Below, piece by piece: positions 35,313 through 44,644 of a stretch of DNA of 64,000 nt. This DNA comes from Niastella sp. OAS944 (GTDB lineage: Bacteria > Bacteroidota > Bacteroidia > Chitinophagales > Chitinophagaceae). The notes under the pieces were generated by a model. It was not told where the DNA came from. It saw only the letters and a program-made list of their open reading frames with translations, and searched no databases. The translations under genes were made by a program, and so were the position numbers. The stretch lies in contig JANUBW010000004.1 in assembly GCA_024809215.1 (NCBI GenBank), forward strand, positions 310,001 to 374,000, given 5' to 3'. How positions within the stretch are numbered: the stretch's first letter is position 1; each line of letters starts with the position of its first letter.

Positions 35313-37328
35313 TTACTTTCTGATCCAAACAGTCATATCACTCTTACCACGATTACCCCAGGCATAATAGGGAACCATTGTAATTTTAATAGGCGTTGAA
35401 GTGGCACGCACTTCTTTATACAGATCATTCGACCAATCGGTTTTTGGTTGCAACATACCAGTGCCCTGTAATGTAGCGATCTTGCTTTTGCTGATGGTTG
35501 TAATAACCGGCTTCAGATCGTTCTTTAAGGGAATAGCAATATCAAACACATTGGTCCCTTTTGGCAGATCGGTTGACTCGAGACAATACACAACAGGACC
35601 ACGTTTTACCGCCATTTGGTTACGCGTTTCTTCAACCAGCGGATTGCTTTCGATTAATGTTACAGGCATGCTCAGATCGAGTTCTACCACATCCCCTGTT
35701 TTCCAGGTGCGGTTCAATTCAGCATAGGTGGCAGCCTTTGTATTTACGGCAACCGGTTTACCATTCAATTTTACACTGGCATTCTTACACCAGCCGGGTA
35801 TACGTAAGAACAAAGAATATGGAGTAGCCGCCGTTTTATTTACAGTGAATTTAATGTGCCCATCCCAGGGATAATTGCTTTGTTGAGCTATTTGCACAGC
35901 AGCGCCGTTGAATTGTGTATTCAGGGTATTACCACCATACAAATGCACCCAAACGCCTTTATCGGATGTGGTGTATGCATAGTCGGCCACTTCTGTAATG
36001 GTACGCACGGTATTGGGCGGGCAACAGTTCGACAACTTGATATAAGGAATACGACCACCTTCCCAACGTAATGTATATGGGAATTCGGCTGAATGACTCA
36101 GCGGGTTTGTATAGAAGAAATTATTTCCATCGAGGCTGATACCCGATAAGATGGCATTGTATAATTCCAGCTCAACCAGGTCGGCATATTTGGCATCGCC
36201 CGAAAGCAACAGCATACGCCAGTTCCACAACATGTTACCAATGTTGGCGCAGGTTTCATTATGCGCTGTCATGTTGGGCAACTGGTAAGCGCGGCCATAT
36301 GCCTGATGCGTTTTTTGAACAAACGGTGGGTTATAAGAAGTACCATAGGGAGAAACGCCATCGTACAACGCGCCGCAACCACCGGTCACATACATTTTAC
36401 GATGCGCCACATCATCCCAAATGCTTTTCAAACAATCCATCAAAGAATCCTCACCGGTTTCAGCATATACATCTGCAACACCAGCATACAAATAGTTAGC
36501 CCGCACCGCATGGCCCATAGCTACTTTTTGCTGACGGAATGGAATACGGTCCTGGTTATCATCGGTACCGCTTTCAACCAGGCCGCGAATATTAATGAGG
36601 TTGTTCGCCAGTTGTAAATACTTAGCATCTTTTGTAGTGCGATATAATTCTATTACACCCATGTAATGCGAAGGGCAAATGGCATTACGAGCCAGTTCGG
36701 GCGAAGAACGTTTGTAGAAATTATCGAGGTAATCGGCTGCTTTTATTGCTAAGTCGAGCAATGTTCTTTTTCCTGTAGCACGGTAATGCACACAACCAGC
36801 CGTCATGAGGTGACCTAAGTTGTAGGTCTCAAAGTTCAGGCGATCTTCAAACGCTTTTGTTTTACCTGAGTTTTTCTCAGCAATGATCACGGGCGTATGA
36901 ATATAACCGTCGGCCCGTTGACATGCTGCAATTGTAGCAATGGCGGTATCCATCATTACTTCAAGACGTGGATCTTTTGTATCGGCATATAAACCGGCTA
37001 CGGCTTCCAGTAATTTATAAAAGTCGCCATCATGAAAGGGCGGGCCTTTATGCGTACCGGTATCTTTACCCGCAGCTATCTCAAAGTTCTTATAGGCATG
37101 GGCCACGTTGGCATCGGTATAGGTGCGCCACAGGTGAGGCACCATAGAATCTTTACACACCTGCATGCGCTCGCCCCAAAAACCGCTTGTCCAAACAACG
37201 GCATCCAAATTAACGGGTTGTAATTTGGCGTGCTTGCTGTTGCTGGTATTCACCAGGCTGTTGCTCTGGCTATACACACAACCACCCGCTACCAACAGGG
37301 CAAAGAAAAGATGAATACGTTTATACAT
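35313..37328 (-). CDS. GH127-family glycoside hydrolase
   Basis: A 671-residue exported (alpha/alpha)6-barrel enzyme with signal peptide MYKRIHLFFALLVAGGCVYSQ. The Zn/Cys active site of GH127 beta-L-arabinofuranosidase is conserved: E358 and C360 in AHNETCANIGN, C435 and C436 in SNCCPPNT, equivalent by spacing to E338/C340/C417/C418 of HypBA1. Substrates in the family are beta-L-arabinofuranosides; a Bacteroides member acts on aceric acid in rhamnogalacturonan-II, by my recollection. It follows the GH106 gene by 23 bp in one transcript. Confidence 0.92.
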   Translation of the reverse strand: MYKRIHLFFALLVAGGCVYSQSNSLVNTSNSKHAKLQPVNLDAVVWTSGFWGERMQVCKDSMVPHLWRTYTDANVAHAYKNFEIAAGKDTGTHKGPPFHDGDFYKLLEAVAGLYADTKDPRLEVMMDTAIATIAACQRADGYIHTPVIIAEKNSGKTKAFEDRLNFETYNLGHLMTAGCVHYRATGKRTLLDLAIKAADYLDNFYKRSSPELARNAICPSHYMGVIELYRTTKDAKYLQLANNLINIRGLVESGTDDNQDRIPFRQQKVAMGHAVRANYLYAGVADVYAETGEDSLMDCLKSIWDDVAHRKMYVTGGCGALYDGVSPYGTSYNPPFVQKTHQAYGRAYQLPNMTAHNETCANIGNMLWNWRMLLLSGDAKYADLVELELYNAILSGISLDGNNFFYTNPLSHSAEFPYTLRWEGGRIPYIKLSNCCPPNTVRTITEVADYAYTTSDKGVWVHLYGGNTLNTQFNGAAVQIAQQSNYPWDGHIKFTVNKTAATPYSLFLRIPGWCKNASVKLNGKPVAVNTKAATYAELNRTWKTGDVVELDLSMPVTLIESNPLVEETRNQMAVKRGPVVYCLESTDLPKGTNVFDIAIPLKNDLKPVITTISKSKIATLQGTGMLQPKTDWSNDLYKEVRATSTPIKITMVPYYAWGNRGKSDMTVWIRK

Positions 37329-37351
37329 AACTTTTACAAAATTTTTCAGGT

Positions 37352-40300
37352 TTAATATTGATATATCAAGGTTACCGGCCCCAATAAACCTGCCGGCAAC
37401 AGCGGTTTATCTTTTGCCCAGAAAGGTGCATTGGTTTGCGTGATGCGTTCTTTCTCGGGCAATAACAGATCGCCTTTCATGCGATTGAACCATGTATTGG
37501 TAACCTCAATCTTCAATTCATTTTTACCGGGGCGTAATGCTTTTGTAATATCAACGCGGTAAGGCGCCGTCCATATTACACCACATGGCTTACCATTCAC
37601 ATATACTTCTGCAATATTGGCCACTCTGCCGGCATCCAGGTAAACACTTTTGTCTCCAGCATTGGGCGCATCAAAAGTTGTTGTATATACAGCAGTACCG
37701 GAATAGTATTTTATTGCCGGATCATTTTCTTTTGACCAGTCTTTCAATTGATCAAATACTACCGGTTCAGCAGGGCCGCCTTTTTTACTGTCGAATGTTA
37801 CGGTCCACGCTTTATGAATCGTGTCTACTGTCGTTGACTTTTCTAACCTGCTAGTCTTTAAACTTGTGGCCGTGCCGGACTTTCTCAACACAACAAAAAC
37901 AGACCCATTGGCAGGCAACCTCAGTGGAAACTTTGTATACCCATCTTCATCGGTATAAAATTCAGGTTGCATTTGCTCACCGGTAACCGGGTCCCACAGC
38001 TCAGGCACCCTGCCAGTTTCGCGTATAAAGGCGAGACCACTGCGTTCCTCATTTTGCTGGTTACTGATAAAATAAATATCAAAATCATTTCCTTTTCGAT
38101 GTGTCCAGGCCAGATAGTTCTTTTCGGGATTTATAGTAACCTCAATAAAGGTAAAGTCCCTGTTTATTCCCAAAGGTGTAAAAGAACTTTCTGTATAGGG
38201 TCCCTGTATCACCGTTCCCTTACCTACTTTCCATTTAGTACCCGCGGGTACTTTTTTCCAAATGGAAGCTGCCACAGCTTTTACCTGTTTATCAGCAGCA
38301 ACACTTTGTTCCAAACTGTACGACTTCTCAGGCGCATCATTTACAATAATGGTTGCACCGGCCTTTACTAATTCCTCAATTTTTTTGGCAACAGCCGGCG
38401 TCATATATTTTGTAACGGGCGACATAGGATGCGCCTGTGGCAACACCAGCACCTTATAACTGGCACCACCGGGAAACTCTACTCGTCCATCACGCACTGT
38501 TGCTTTCAGCAATACATCGGGGTTAAAGCAGTCATAAGCATATCCACGCAACGGATCGATCCATTTTTCAGGATCGGCCATATTGGCCGTATGTGTTACA
38601 CCTTCGGGTTTTGTTCTTAACGGGTTACCGGCATTGGTCAATCGCTTTTTCTCGGCCTGCACCACGGAGTCGCCAAAGATACCGGGTAGTGTACTTACCA
38701 GTCGATCGGGCAACACAGAGCGGCGGGGCGCATCTTCTCCTATGAATACGGCAACATCCACCACCGGTTTTCCCTGTTGCAACAATGCCTGGCAGCGGTG
38801 TGCATATTCAACCCAGGCCTTGCCCGGCTTCCACCAGGTTTGGTTCCGTTGAAAATACAAACCAATTCCATTCAGCGTCATACCCGGCGCACGCTCAACC
38901 CAGGGATTATGCATGAACACATGGTAGGCAACACGATTGATGCCCAATGCATAATTGCGGTCCTGCAATGCTTTCAAATTACCCGGGTATTCATCCCACG
39001 ACATACGCAACTCGGTAAACGCTTCTGCACCAATGATTTGTTTTCCATAGATATGTCCGCCGGAAATAGCATCGAACATATCATTGGGTTTATCATGTGT
39101 AGGGCTGTTCACCCAATACTCGCCCATTGGAATATCAACCACCTGGTAATGCAGTAATCCATCGCTTACCATGGTAGGCGCAACAGTTTCCCCACTTACC
39201 ACACACCCTTTTTCCTGCGCCAGCTTTTTAAGTGTGATATAGAAATTATCCTTTACCAGCTCTATAATTGTCTGGCGTACATCATATAAAAAACGTTCAG
39301 ATACGTCGGCGCTTTGCACCGGCACACCGGTCATGGCAATCAGGTAAGGTAAACAATCGTAGCCGCGACGTTTCTTAAATTCTTCTCTAAATACGGGCGA
39401 CCAGTTCTGGCTGCCGCACTCCCAGCTATCGAGGTGAAGTAGTTTTAACACTTCTTTTGTTACATTGGGGCCTGCGCGGCGAACCGCTTCGCCAAACCAG
39501 CTATTGAACTGCAGGGTTACTGCTTCGGGATTGAACTTATCGCACTCCAGTCCTTTACCACCGCCACCAGTTGCATTTCTTTGCCCGGTAGAAGTATGCC
39601 CAACCCGGATGATGGTCCAGTTGCCCTGGGGCACATCCCAGGTAATACGGCCATCGGGTGTCATTTTATCAGTGATATTAATGATCTTGTTCAATGGAAC
39701 ACACAACGAATCGGGCGCTTCAGCAGCTGTAGTGCGTTTGCTTACACGCCAAACAGCACCACTCTTTCCTTCGAATTGATGTATCACCGGTTCATTCGAC
39801 AAAATGATGCCATTGATCTTCAACACCGGTTTCCACTTGGCAAAATCGAGGTCTTCTGAACCAGGCTCCAACCCTTCTTTATCATATACAAACCTGAAAT
39901 AACGGGCTGTAGTGGGTTTGATAGAATAGGTAAGATCAAAATCAAAATCCTGCCAGCCGGTACGGGGCGATTGCATCCGTTCAACCCGTTTGAATTGTTT
40001 ACCATCATTGCTTACTTCGATGCGTAATTGACGGCAGGGATAGTTTGTACCACTGGGGTGAATAACAATGGAGCGAACCGTAAATGGTTTGTCATAAGCA
40101 TATTGTATCCAACATGCGCTGTCGCTTCTAAAGCTTTGGCGGTTATGAATATCTGTGAGGTATTGCGGCGATACACCGGTTACACTGCTGGTTACCACGG
40201 GCTTCAGCGCAGTATCGGCAATACGGGCTTTAACGGGTGTTGGAAAAGCATATACGACTATATCCTTATAATAATTTTCCTTTGTTTCGGGTTGCGGCAA

Positions 40301-40807
40301 AACACCATTGAATTGTTTTTTACCAGCCACGTAGATCTTTGAGCTCACTACGCGCTGCATCGACATTTCGGGTTTTATCCATGGGCCGCCGGCCAGGGCA
40401 AAACCATCGCTGACGTGCATACCCAGTTGTAAATTCAGGCGTTTGGCTTCATTGATGGCAAACATTACCAGCTCCCACCAATGAGGCGATAATTGTTGCG
40501 CAGGCGGGTTCACCAATGGCACACTGTCGGCCCCTTTGATGAACATCATATAGGCGCCGCCTATTCCGTTTTGTTTCATAGCTTCCAGGTCGGCAGTAAT
40601 GCCTTCTTTGGTTGCAGCCGCCTGGTTCCAGTACCAAATGACCCAGGGTTTCGCCGCTTCGGGCGGATGACGGAACAATTCATCCAATGAAGTATCTGTA
40701 AATGGGGCATTTTTCGTGAACGCATTCGTTCCCGGAAATTGTTTTGCCTGCGGAAACAGGAATAATACCGCCAGGCAACTAACTAATATGATTGTGTGTC
40801 TCTTCAT
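37352..40807 (-). CDS. GH106-like alpha-L-rhamnosidase
   Basis: A very large (1151-residue) exported glycosidase. The N-terminus after the signal (MKRHTIILVSCLAVLFLFPQA) has the GH106 opening PWVIWYWNQAAATKEGITADLEAMKQNGIGGAYMM. The TIM-barrel and C-terminal galactose-binding-like domain (VYLDAGRVANIAEVYVNGKPCG, WFNRMKGDLLLPEKERI) follow. I use the ATG at 40807; an in-frame ATG at 40882 adds 25 residues encoded by the upstream heptamer repeat. It should remove alpha-L-rhamnose from pectic side chains. It is cotranscribed with the GH127 gene. Confidence 0.9.
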   Translation of the reverse strand: MKRHTIILVSCLAVLFLFPQAKQFPGTNAFTKNAPFTDTSLDELFRHPPEAAKPWVIWYWNQAAATKEGITADLEAMKQNGIGGAYMMFIKGADSVPLVNPPAQQLSPHWWELVMFAINEAKRLNLQLGMHVSDGFALAGGPWIKPEMSMQRVVSSKIYVAGKKQFNGVLPQPETKENYYKDIVVYAFPTPVKARIADTALKPVVTSSVTGVSPQYLTDIHNRQSFRSDSACWIQYAYDKPFTVRSIVIHPSGTNYPCRQLRIEVSNDGKQFKRVERMQSPRTGWQDFDFDLTYSIKPTTARYFRFVYDKEGLEPGSEDLDFAKWKPVLKINGIILSNEPVIHQFEGKSGAVWRVSKRTTAAEAPDSLCVPLNKIINITDKMTPDGRITWDVPQGNWTIIRVGHTSTGQRNATGGGGKGLECDKFNPEAVTLQFNSWFGEAVRRAGPNVTKEVLKLLHLDSWECGSQNWSPVFREEFKKRRGYDCLPYLIAMTGVPVQSADVSERFLYDVRQTIIELVKDNFYITLKKLAQEKGCVVSGETVAPTMVSDGLLHYQVVDIPMGEYWVNSPTHDKPNDMFDAISGGHIYGKQIIGAEAFTELRMSWDEYPGNLKALQDRNYALGINRVAYHVFMHNPWVERAPGMTLNGIGLYFQRNQTWWKPGKAWVEYAHRCQALLQQGKPVVDVAVFIGEDAPRRSVLPDRLVSTLPGIFGDSVVQAEKKRLTNAGNPLRTKPEGVTHTANMADPEKWIDPLRGYAYDCFNPDVLLKATVRDGRVEFPGGASYKVLVLPQAHPMSPVTKYMTPAVAKKIEELVKAGATIIVNDAPEKSYSLEQSVAADKQVKAVAASIWKKVPAGTKWKVGKGTVIQGPYTESSFTPLGINRDFTFIEVTINPEKNYLAWTHRKGNDFDIYFISNQQNEERSGLAFIRETGRVPELWDPVTGEQMQPEFYTDEDGYTKFPLRLPANGSVFVVLRKSGTATSLKTSRLEKSTTVDTIHKAWTVTFDSKKGGPAEPVVFDQLKDWSKENDPAIKYYSGTAVYTTTFDAPNAGDKSVYLDAGRVANIAEVYVNGKPCGVIWTAPYRVDITKALRPGKNELKIEVTNTWFNRMKGDLLLPEKERITQTNAPFWAKDKPLLPAGLLGPVTLIYQY

Positions 40808-40825
40808 TTTTATATTGTGAATCGG

Positions 40826-41015
40826 CAAACGTTTGAATCGGCAATCGGCAATCGTGAATCGGCAATAGTTTCCGAATTTCATAGCCTCGCTAGCTCATCA
40901 AGCCGCTAACTATTCTTCTGCTGCACAAAAGGCCTCTATCAACTTTATCACCTCTATCAACTTTTTAACTCCTGGTCAACTCGTCAACCTGTTAACTTGT
41001 CAACTTGCCTTTATC
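40826..41015. repeat. Repeat cluster: GGCAATC heptamers, CTCTATCAA 9-mers, GTCAACTC octamers
   Basis: GGCAAAC, GGCAATC, GGCAATC, GTGAATC, GGCAATA units from about 40831, then a CTGCTGCACAA core (40930), 9-bp CTCTATCAA units and TGTTAACTTGTCAAC octamers. The same order is seen at 17680 and 53870. It continues into the 3' end of the BASS transporter gene. Confidence 0.83.
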
Positions 41016-42328
41016 ACCTCTATTAACTCTAATTCTTCATTTTTCATTTCTAATTTATCTTCAACCGGGTGCTTACGCCAGTAATTGGCAAGAATGGAGC
41101 CGGCGATATTCATCCAGGGGCTGAAAACTGCTGCGGGTAAACCCAGTGTTCCAAGTTTGCCCAAAGCGGCGGCAATACCGGAAGCCATACCGGCATTTTG
41201 CAAACCCACTTCAAAGGCAACGGTGCGGGCCGAATTTTTATCGAGCTTAAATAAACGACCCAGCCAATAACCAAAGAAAAATCCAGCAGCATTGTGAATA
41301 ACAGAACAAAGGAAAAGCAGCAAACCGGTTGTCAACAGGTTATCGCGACCAGCGGCTGTAGTAACTGTGGTAAAATAAATAATGCCGAACATGGATAATA
41401 ATGGCATATACTCATCGAGCTTCTTAAAACTTTTGGCCAACAGATGATATATAACACCTGCAATGATGGCGCCTAACAGGAATCCGAATATTTCGAGGGC
41501 TTGTAATGCCTGCTCTGAAGTAATATTCGTAGAAAAATAATTCCACAAGCCCAGGGGCAATGCAGCTAAATAAAAGGCAGCTATAATAAATAGCAAAGTA
41601 ACAATACGCACACCTTTGGGTGTTGCGGTTTTTAAATAGTCGTGCAGTAATGCGGCGCCGATAGGCACAATAACTATTTTTATTATCTCCATCATCATAT
41701 GCACCACTTTAACCTCTACCAGCGTACCTGCCAGTAATTTCATCAACAGGGGTGTAAAGAAAGGAGCAGCCATGGTAGCCATAGCCGTAACTACCACCGA
41801 TAATATAAGGTTGGCTTTTGCAAGATATACCATTACGTTAGAGGCCAACCCACTGGAAGTAGAACCAATAAGAATGATGCCGGCCGCAATTTCCGGTTCA
41901 AAATGAAAGATCTTTGTAAGCAGTAAACCCATCAGGGGCATTACAGAAAAATGGCACATTAAACCAATAAGTACGCCGCGACCGGTTTTCTTTACAGCAG
42001 TAAAATCTTCCAGTTTCATTTGTATACCCATGCCAAACATTACCATTTGAATAATGATCAGCATCAACCATTTATTCCGCAGGTCGATATCGCCCCAACG
42101 GGTAAATGATGCCGGATACATCATACCTGCCACTACTGCAGTAATGATCCATGCAGTATACCGATATCCCTTTAATGAAGGTATGGCGCCTAAACCACAG
42201 GCAAGGCATATTGCAGTTGTTAAAGCTGTAAGTTTGTATACCTCGGGTATCTGTAAAAGAATACCTATCAGTAAAACTATCAGCGATATTGCACCAGCCA
42301 CTAAAAACAATTGGGATATCTTCTTCAT
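41000..42328 (-). CDS. Bile acid:sodium symporter (BASS) family transporter
   Basis: A 442-residue membrane protein with about ten hydrophobic segments. BASS signatures are GLMCHFSVMPLMGLLL, LIGSTSSGLASNVMVYLA (sodium-site region) and FEVGLQNAGMASGIAAAL in the C-terminal half. Members take up organic anions with Na+; in this setting an acid sugar or its lactone is a reasonable guess. The last ~20 residues (EDKLEMKNEELELIEVIKAS) are hydrophilic and coded by 7- and 9-bp repeats, so the C-terminus appears to have been altered by repeat spread. It is downstream of the racemase-like gene across a heptamer gap. Confidence 0.88.
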   Translation of the reverse strand: MKKISQLFLVAGAISLIVLLIGILLQIPEVYKLTALTTAICLACGLGAIPSLKGYRYTAWIITAVVAGMMYPASFTRWGDIDLRNKWLMLIIIQMVMFGMGIQMKLEDFTAVKKTGRGVLIGLMCHFSVMPLMGLLLTKIFHFEPEIAAGIILIGSTSSGLASNVMVYLAKANLILSVVVTAMATMAAPFFTPLLMKLLAGTLVEVKVVHMMMEIIKIVIVPIGAALLHDYLKTATPKGVRIVTLLFIIAAFYLAALPLGLWNYFSTNITSEQALQALEIFGFLLGAIIAGVIYHLLAKSFKKLDEYMPLLSMFGIIYFTTVTTAAGRDNLLTTGLLLFLCSVIHNAAGFFFGYWLGRLFKLDKNSARTVAFEVGLQNAGMASGIAAALGKLGTLGLPAAVFSPWMNIAGSILANYWRKHPVEDKLEMKNEELELIEVIKAS

Positions 42329-42338
42329 ATGGATCTTT

Positions 42339-42458
42339 GCGTTACAGGTTGCACGTTACAGGTTGCAGGGCTTTAAAGCAGATGACAAAGTAATTGCATT
42401 TTGTATTCCCTGTAACCTGCGACCCGCAAAGCGGGTCGATCCTGTAACCTGTAACAGA
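42339..42458. repeat. Heptanucleotide cluster with inverted arms
   Basis: GTTACAG, GTTGCAC, GTTACAG, GTTGCAG units from about 42342. Right part has CCTGTAACC units and a small perfect hairpin CGACCCGC-AAA-GCGGGTCG (42420-42438). The phrase TTTTGTATTCCCTGTAACC recurs in the cluster at 61419. Confidence 0.83.
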
Positions 42459-42483
42459 TTATTAGAAACGGTATTCTGTTCTT

Positions 42484-43152
42484 TTAGTCCTTTGAAAGTA
42501 TCGAAGCAATATGCTGTATGACTATTCCCGGACTGGCAAGAATAGGAACCTTTTTATCTTCAGGTGCCAGGCCATCGGCTACACGGGCCATAGATGCCTG
42601 TGCCAGAACAATTACATCTGTTTTAGCAGATAACTCACGTAAAGCTTTTGCTACCATGGCATCGTGTGTGGCTGCATCGCCGCTCATCAATGCGTCAAAA
42701 GCGCCTTCGCATAAAACAGTTTGCAATTCTATTTCTTTACCGGCAACGGCAGCTCTGCGTTTTACCAGGTCGCTGGTAGGTTGCAGTGTGGTTGACAAAG
42801 TAGCCACTACACCAATTCTTTTTCCGGTGCGAACCGCCTGATCGGCCATTGGTTGATCAACGCGTAATACAGGCACATTGGTTAATTCAGCAGCCGCTTC
42901 TACAGCAGCGCCAATAGAAGAACAGGTAACCAGAATGAAATCGGCGCCAGCTACTTCGGCCGAACCAACATAGTTCACTACCCTGCGGGCATTGGTAGGC
43001 GTTAACTCGCCACAGCTGATCACATTTTTGATAAGGCTGTCGTCAACAATGTTGAATACTTTTACCTGTGGTAAATACTGACTGCATAATTGCTGGAACA
43101 CGGGTACCAACGTTGCAGACGTATGAATAAGCCCTAATGTTTTTTGTTGCAT
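42484..43152 (-). CDS. Aspartate/glutamate racemase-family protein
   Basis: A 222-residue protein of the Asp/Glu/hydantoin racemase superfamily. The first catalytic Cys is present in LVTCSSIGAA (C77). The second half has VLAQASMARV (183-192) where classical members have a second Cys, so a two-Cys racemase mechanism appears lost. It is encoded 29 bp after the DUF1537 kinase and in the RuBisCO-like module. A decarboxylase, isomerase or racemase step on an acid-sugar intermediate is possible. Confidence 0.85.
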   Translation of the reverse strand: MQQKTLGLIHTSATLVPVFQQLCSQYLPQVKVFNIVDDSLIKNVISCGELTPTNARRVVNYVGSAEVAGADFILVTCSSIGAAVEAAAELTNVPVLRVDQPMADQAVRTGKRIGVVATLSTTLQPTSDLVKRRAAVAGKEIELQTVLCEGAFDALMSGDAATHDAMVAKALRELSAKTDVIVLAQASMARVADGLAPEDKKVPILASPGIVIQHIASILSKD

Positions 43153-43181
43153 GTTATTATTTATTTCTTCTGTTATCAGTT

Positions 43182-44513
43182 TTAATTCAAGGATCCATTC
43201 GCCAACACTTCAAAATAATTCTCACCACCAACCTGTCCGCCCTTGAAGTTCACATCCAAACCATTTACGGGCGAACCGGGTGCTGTAGCTTTACATAAAG
43301 GCGCACCCGGAACCAATGGCGCAATCATTTCAACAGCCTCAATACCCATGGCACGGGCTGCATAACTGCTGGTGTCGCCACCGGCAATTACAATACGTTT
43401 AAGGCTAGCTCTTGCTGCGGCTTCACGGGCAATATTGCCAAGCGCAGCGCCGAGCTTATCGGCCGGTAAATTAACTGCCTGCTGCGGCCCTGCCCCACCC
43501 GTATGTATGATCACATGTTTTCCTTTGCCCAACAGATCGATGGCTTTATTTATTGCAGCGTGTAATGATTGAAGATCATTGTTACATACCGCAGGTGCAT
43601 CGATCAATATTTCTTCAAAACCTTTTGTTTTTGCATATACGATCTGTCCGGCAGCAATTGGGGAACAACTTCCTGCTATCACCAGTAATGGTTCCGCTTT
43701 ACCGGGATGTTTCCAGTCGGTTACCGGTTGCAATACATTTGTTTTGTTCCAGTATTGCCCCAATGCCATTTCAATACCCGATGAACCTACAGAGAACAAC
43801 TGACCTGTATTGGCCTGTTCATCTATCAGTTCGCCAATGGCCAGCAGTTGTTCCTGGTACAATGCATCGAACAATGCCACATCAAACCCCTGTTCAACCA
43901 CCTGCGCCCATTCATTGCCGAGTGTTTCTTTTGAACCAGATACCGCCAGAATATCTATCAACCCGGTTTTCTTTACCGTTTGTTTCGACAGATGCAAACG
44001 CAGATCACTTTCATCAGCCGGGGTAACCGGGTGTTTGCTCATAGAAGGGTGCCTGTCGAGCCGGTGTATTTTTCCATTGCTGCCAATACCCATGCGGGCA
44101 AATAAATTGCCAAACAAACAATAACGCCCAAGCACAGGTGCGGCCACCAGTAATGGCACACACTTGTTTTTAAAAACCGTAACTCCGCTATCGAGTGCTT
44201 TACCGATACTTCCAATTACCGGTGAAGAATCGAACGTTGAACACACTTTATAATGTACATGCCGGACGCCGGTTGCTTTTAATTTCTCAAAAGCTGGCAG
44301 CAATGTTTGCTCCATTTCTGCCGGCGGCATAGCGCGGGTTTTACCGGCCACACCAAAAGCATTCAGGCCCGGATAGTTTTTTAATTGTTCCACTGTTGGC
44401 GGCTCAATAAACAAAGCGGTCTTCGCCCCGGCCCGGGTCATAAAGTCCAATGCATCGGTGGAGCCGGTGAAATCGTCGCCGTAGAAGGCTAGTAAAATGT
44501 TGTTAGAATCCAT
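43182..44513 (-). CDS. DUF1537 four-carbon acid sugar kinase family protein (OiaK-like candidate)
   Basis: A 443-residue two-domain kinase. The N-domain substrate-binding motif is LLAFYGDDFTGSTDALDF (~7-24). The C-domain nucleotide-binding region contains HTGGAGPQQAV and RIVIAGGDTSSYAARAMG (~378-398) and the KATAPGSPVNGLDVNFKGGQVGG ending. The family phosphorylates C4 acid sugars or, with a RuBisCO-like partner, 3-oxo-isoapionate. Adjacency to the RuBisCO-like gene favours the latter type. It is followed closely by the racemase-like gene. Substrate assignment is inference. Confidence 0.87.
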   Translation of the reverse strand: MDSNNILLAFYGDDFTGSTDALDFMTRAGAKTALFIEPPTVEQLKNYPGLNAFGVAGKTRAMPPAEMEQTLLPAFEKLKATGVRHVHYKVCSTFDSSPVIGSIGKALDSGVTVFKNKCVPLLVAAPVLGRYCLFGNLFARMGIGSNGKIHRLDRHPSMSKHPVTPADESDLRLHLSKQTVKKTGLIDILAVSGSKETLGNEWAQVVEQGFDVALFDALYQEQLLAIGELIDEQANTGQLFSVGSSGIEMALGQYWNKTNVLQPVTDWKHPGKAEPLLVIAGSCSPIAAGQIVYAKTKGFEEILIDAPAVCNNDLQSLHAAINKAIDLLGKGKHVIIHTGGAGPQQAVNLPADKLGAALGNIAREAAARASLKRIVIAGGDTSSYAARAMGIEAVEMIAPLVPGAPLCKATAPGSPVNGLDVNFKGGQVGGENYFEVLANGSLN

Positions 44514-44539
44514 TATAGTTAATGGTGAGTTCTCGTTTT

Positions 44540-44643
44540 TAACTATGAGTTACAGGTTACAAGGTACAGGTTGCAGGGCCTCATTTTTAGCACTCAAGAC
44601 GAAACTCAAGTCCCTGAAACCTGGAACCTGAAACCTGCAACTG
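44540..44643. repeat. Heptanucleotide inverted array (GGTTACA / CCTGAAA type)
   Basis: AGTTACA, GGTTACA, AGGTACA, GGTTGCA units (about 44549-44575) face CCTGAAA, CCTGGAA, CCTGAAA, CCTGCAA units (about 44613-44641). It fills the gap between the RuBisCO-like and kinase genes inside the operon and could attenuate or process the mRNA. Confidence 0.87.
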
Positions 44644-44644
44644 C

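Noticed and set aside
40808-40882. 25-residue N-terminal extension of the GH106 protein
   Set aside because: Encoded by the GGCAATC heptamer array and precedes a normal signal peptide that starts at 40807.
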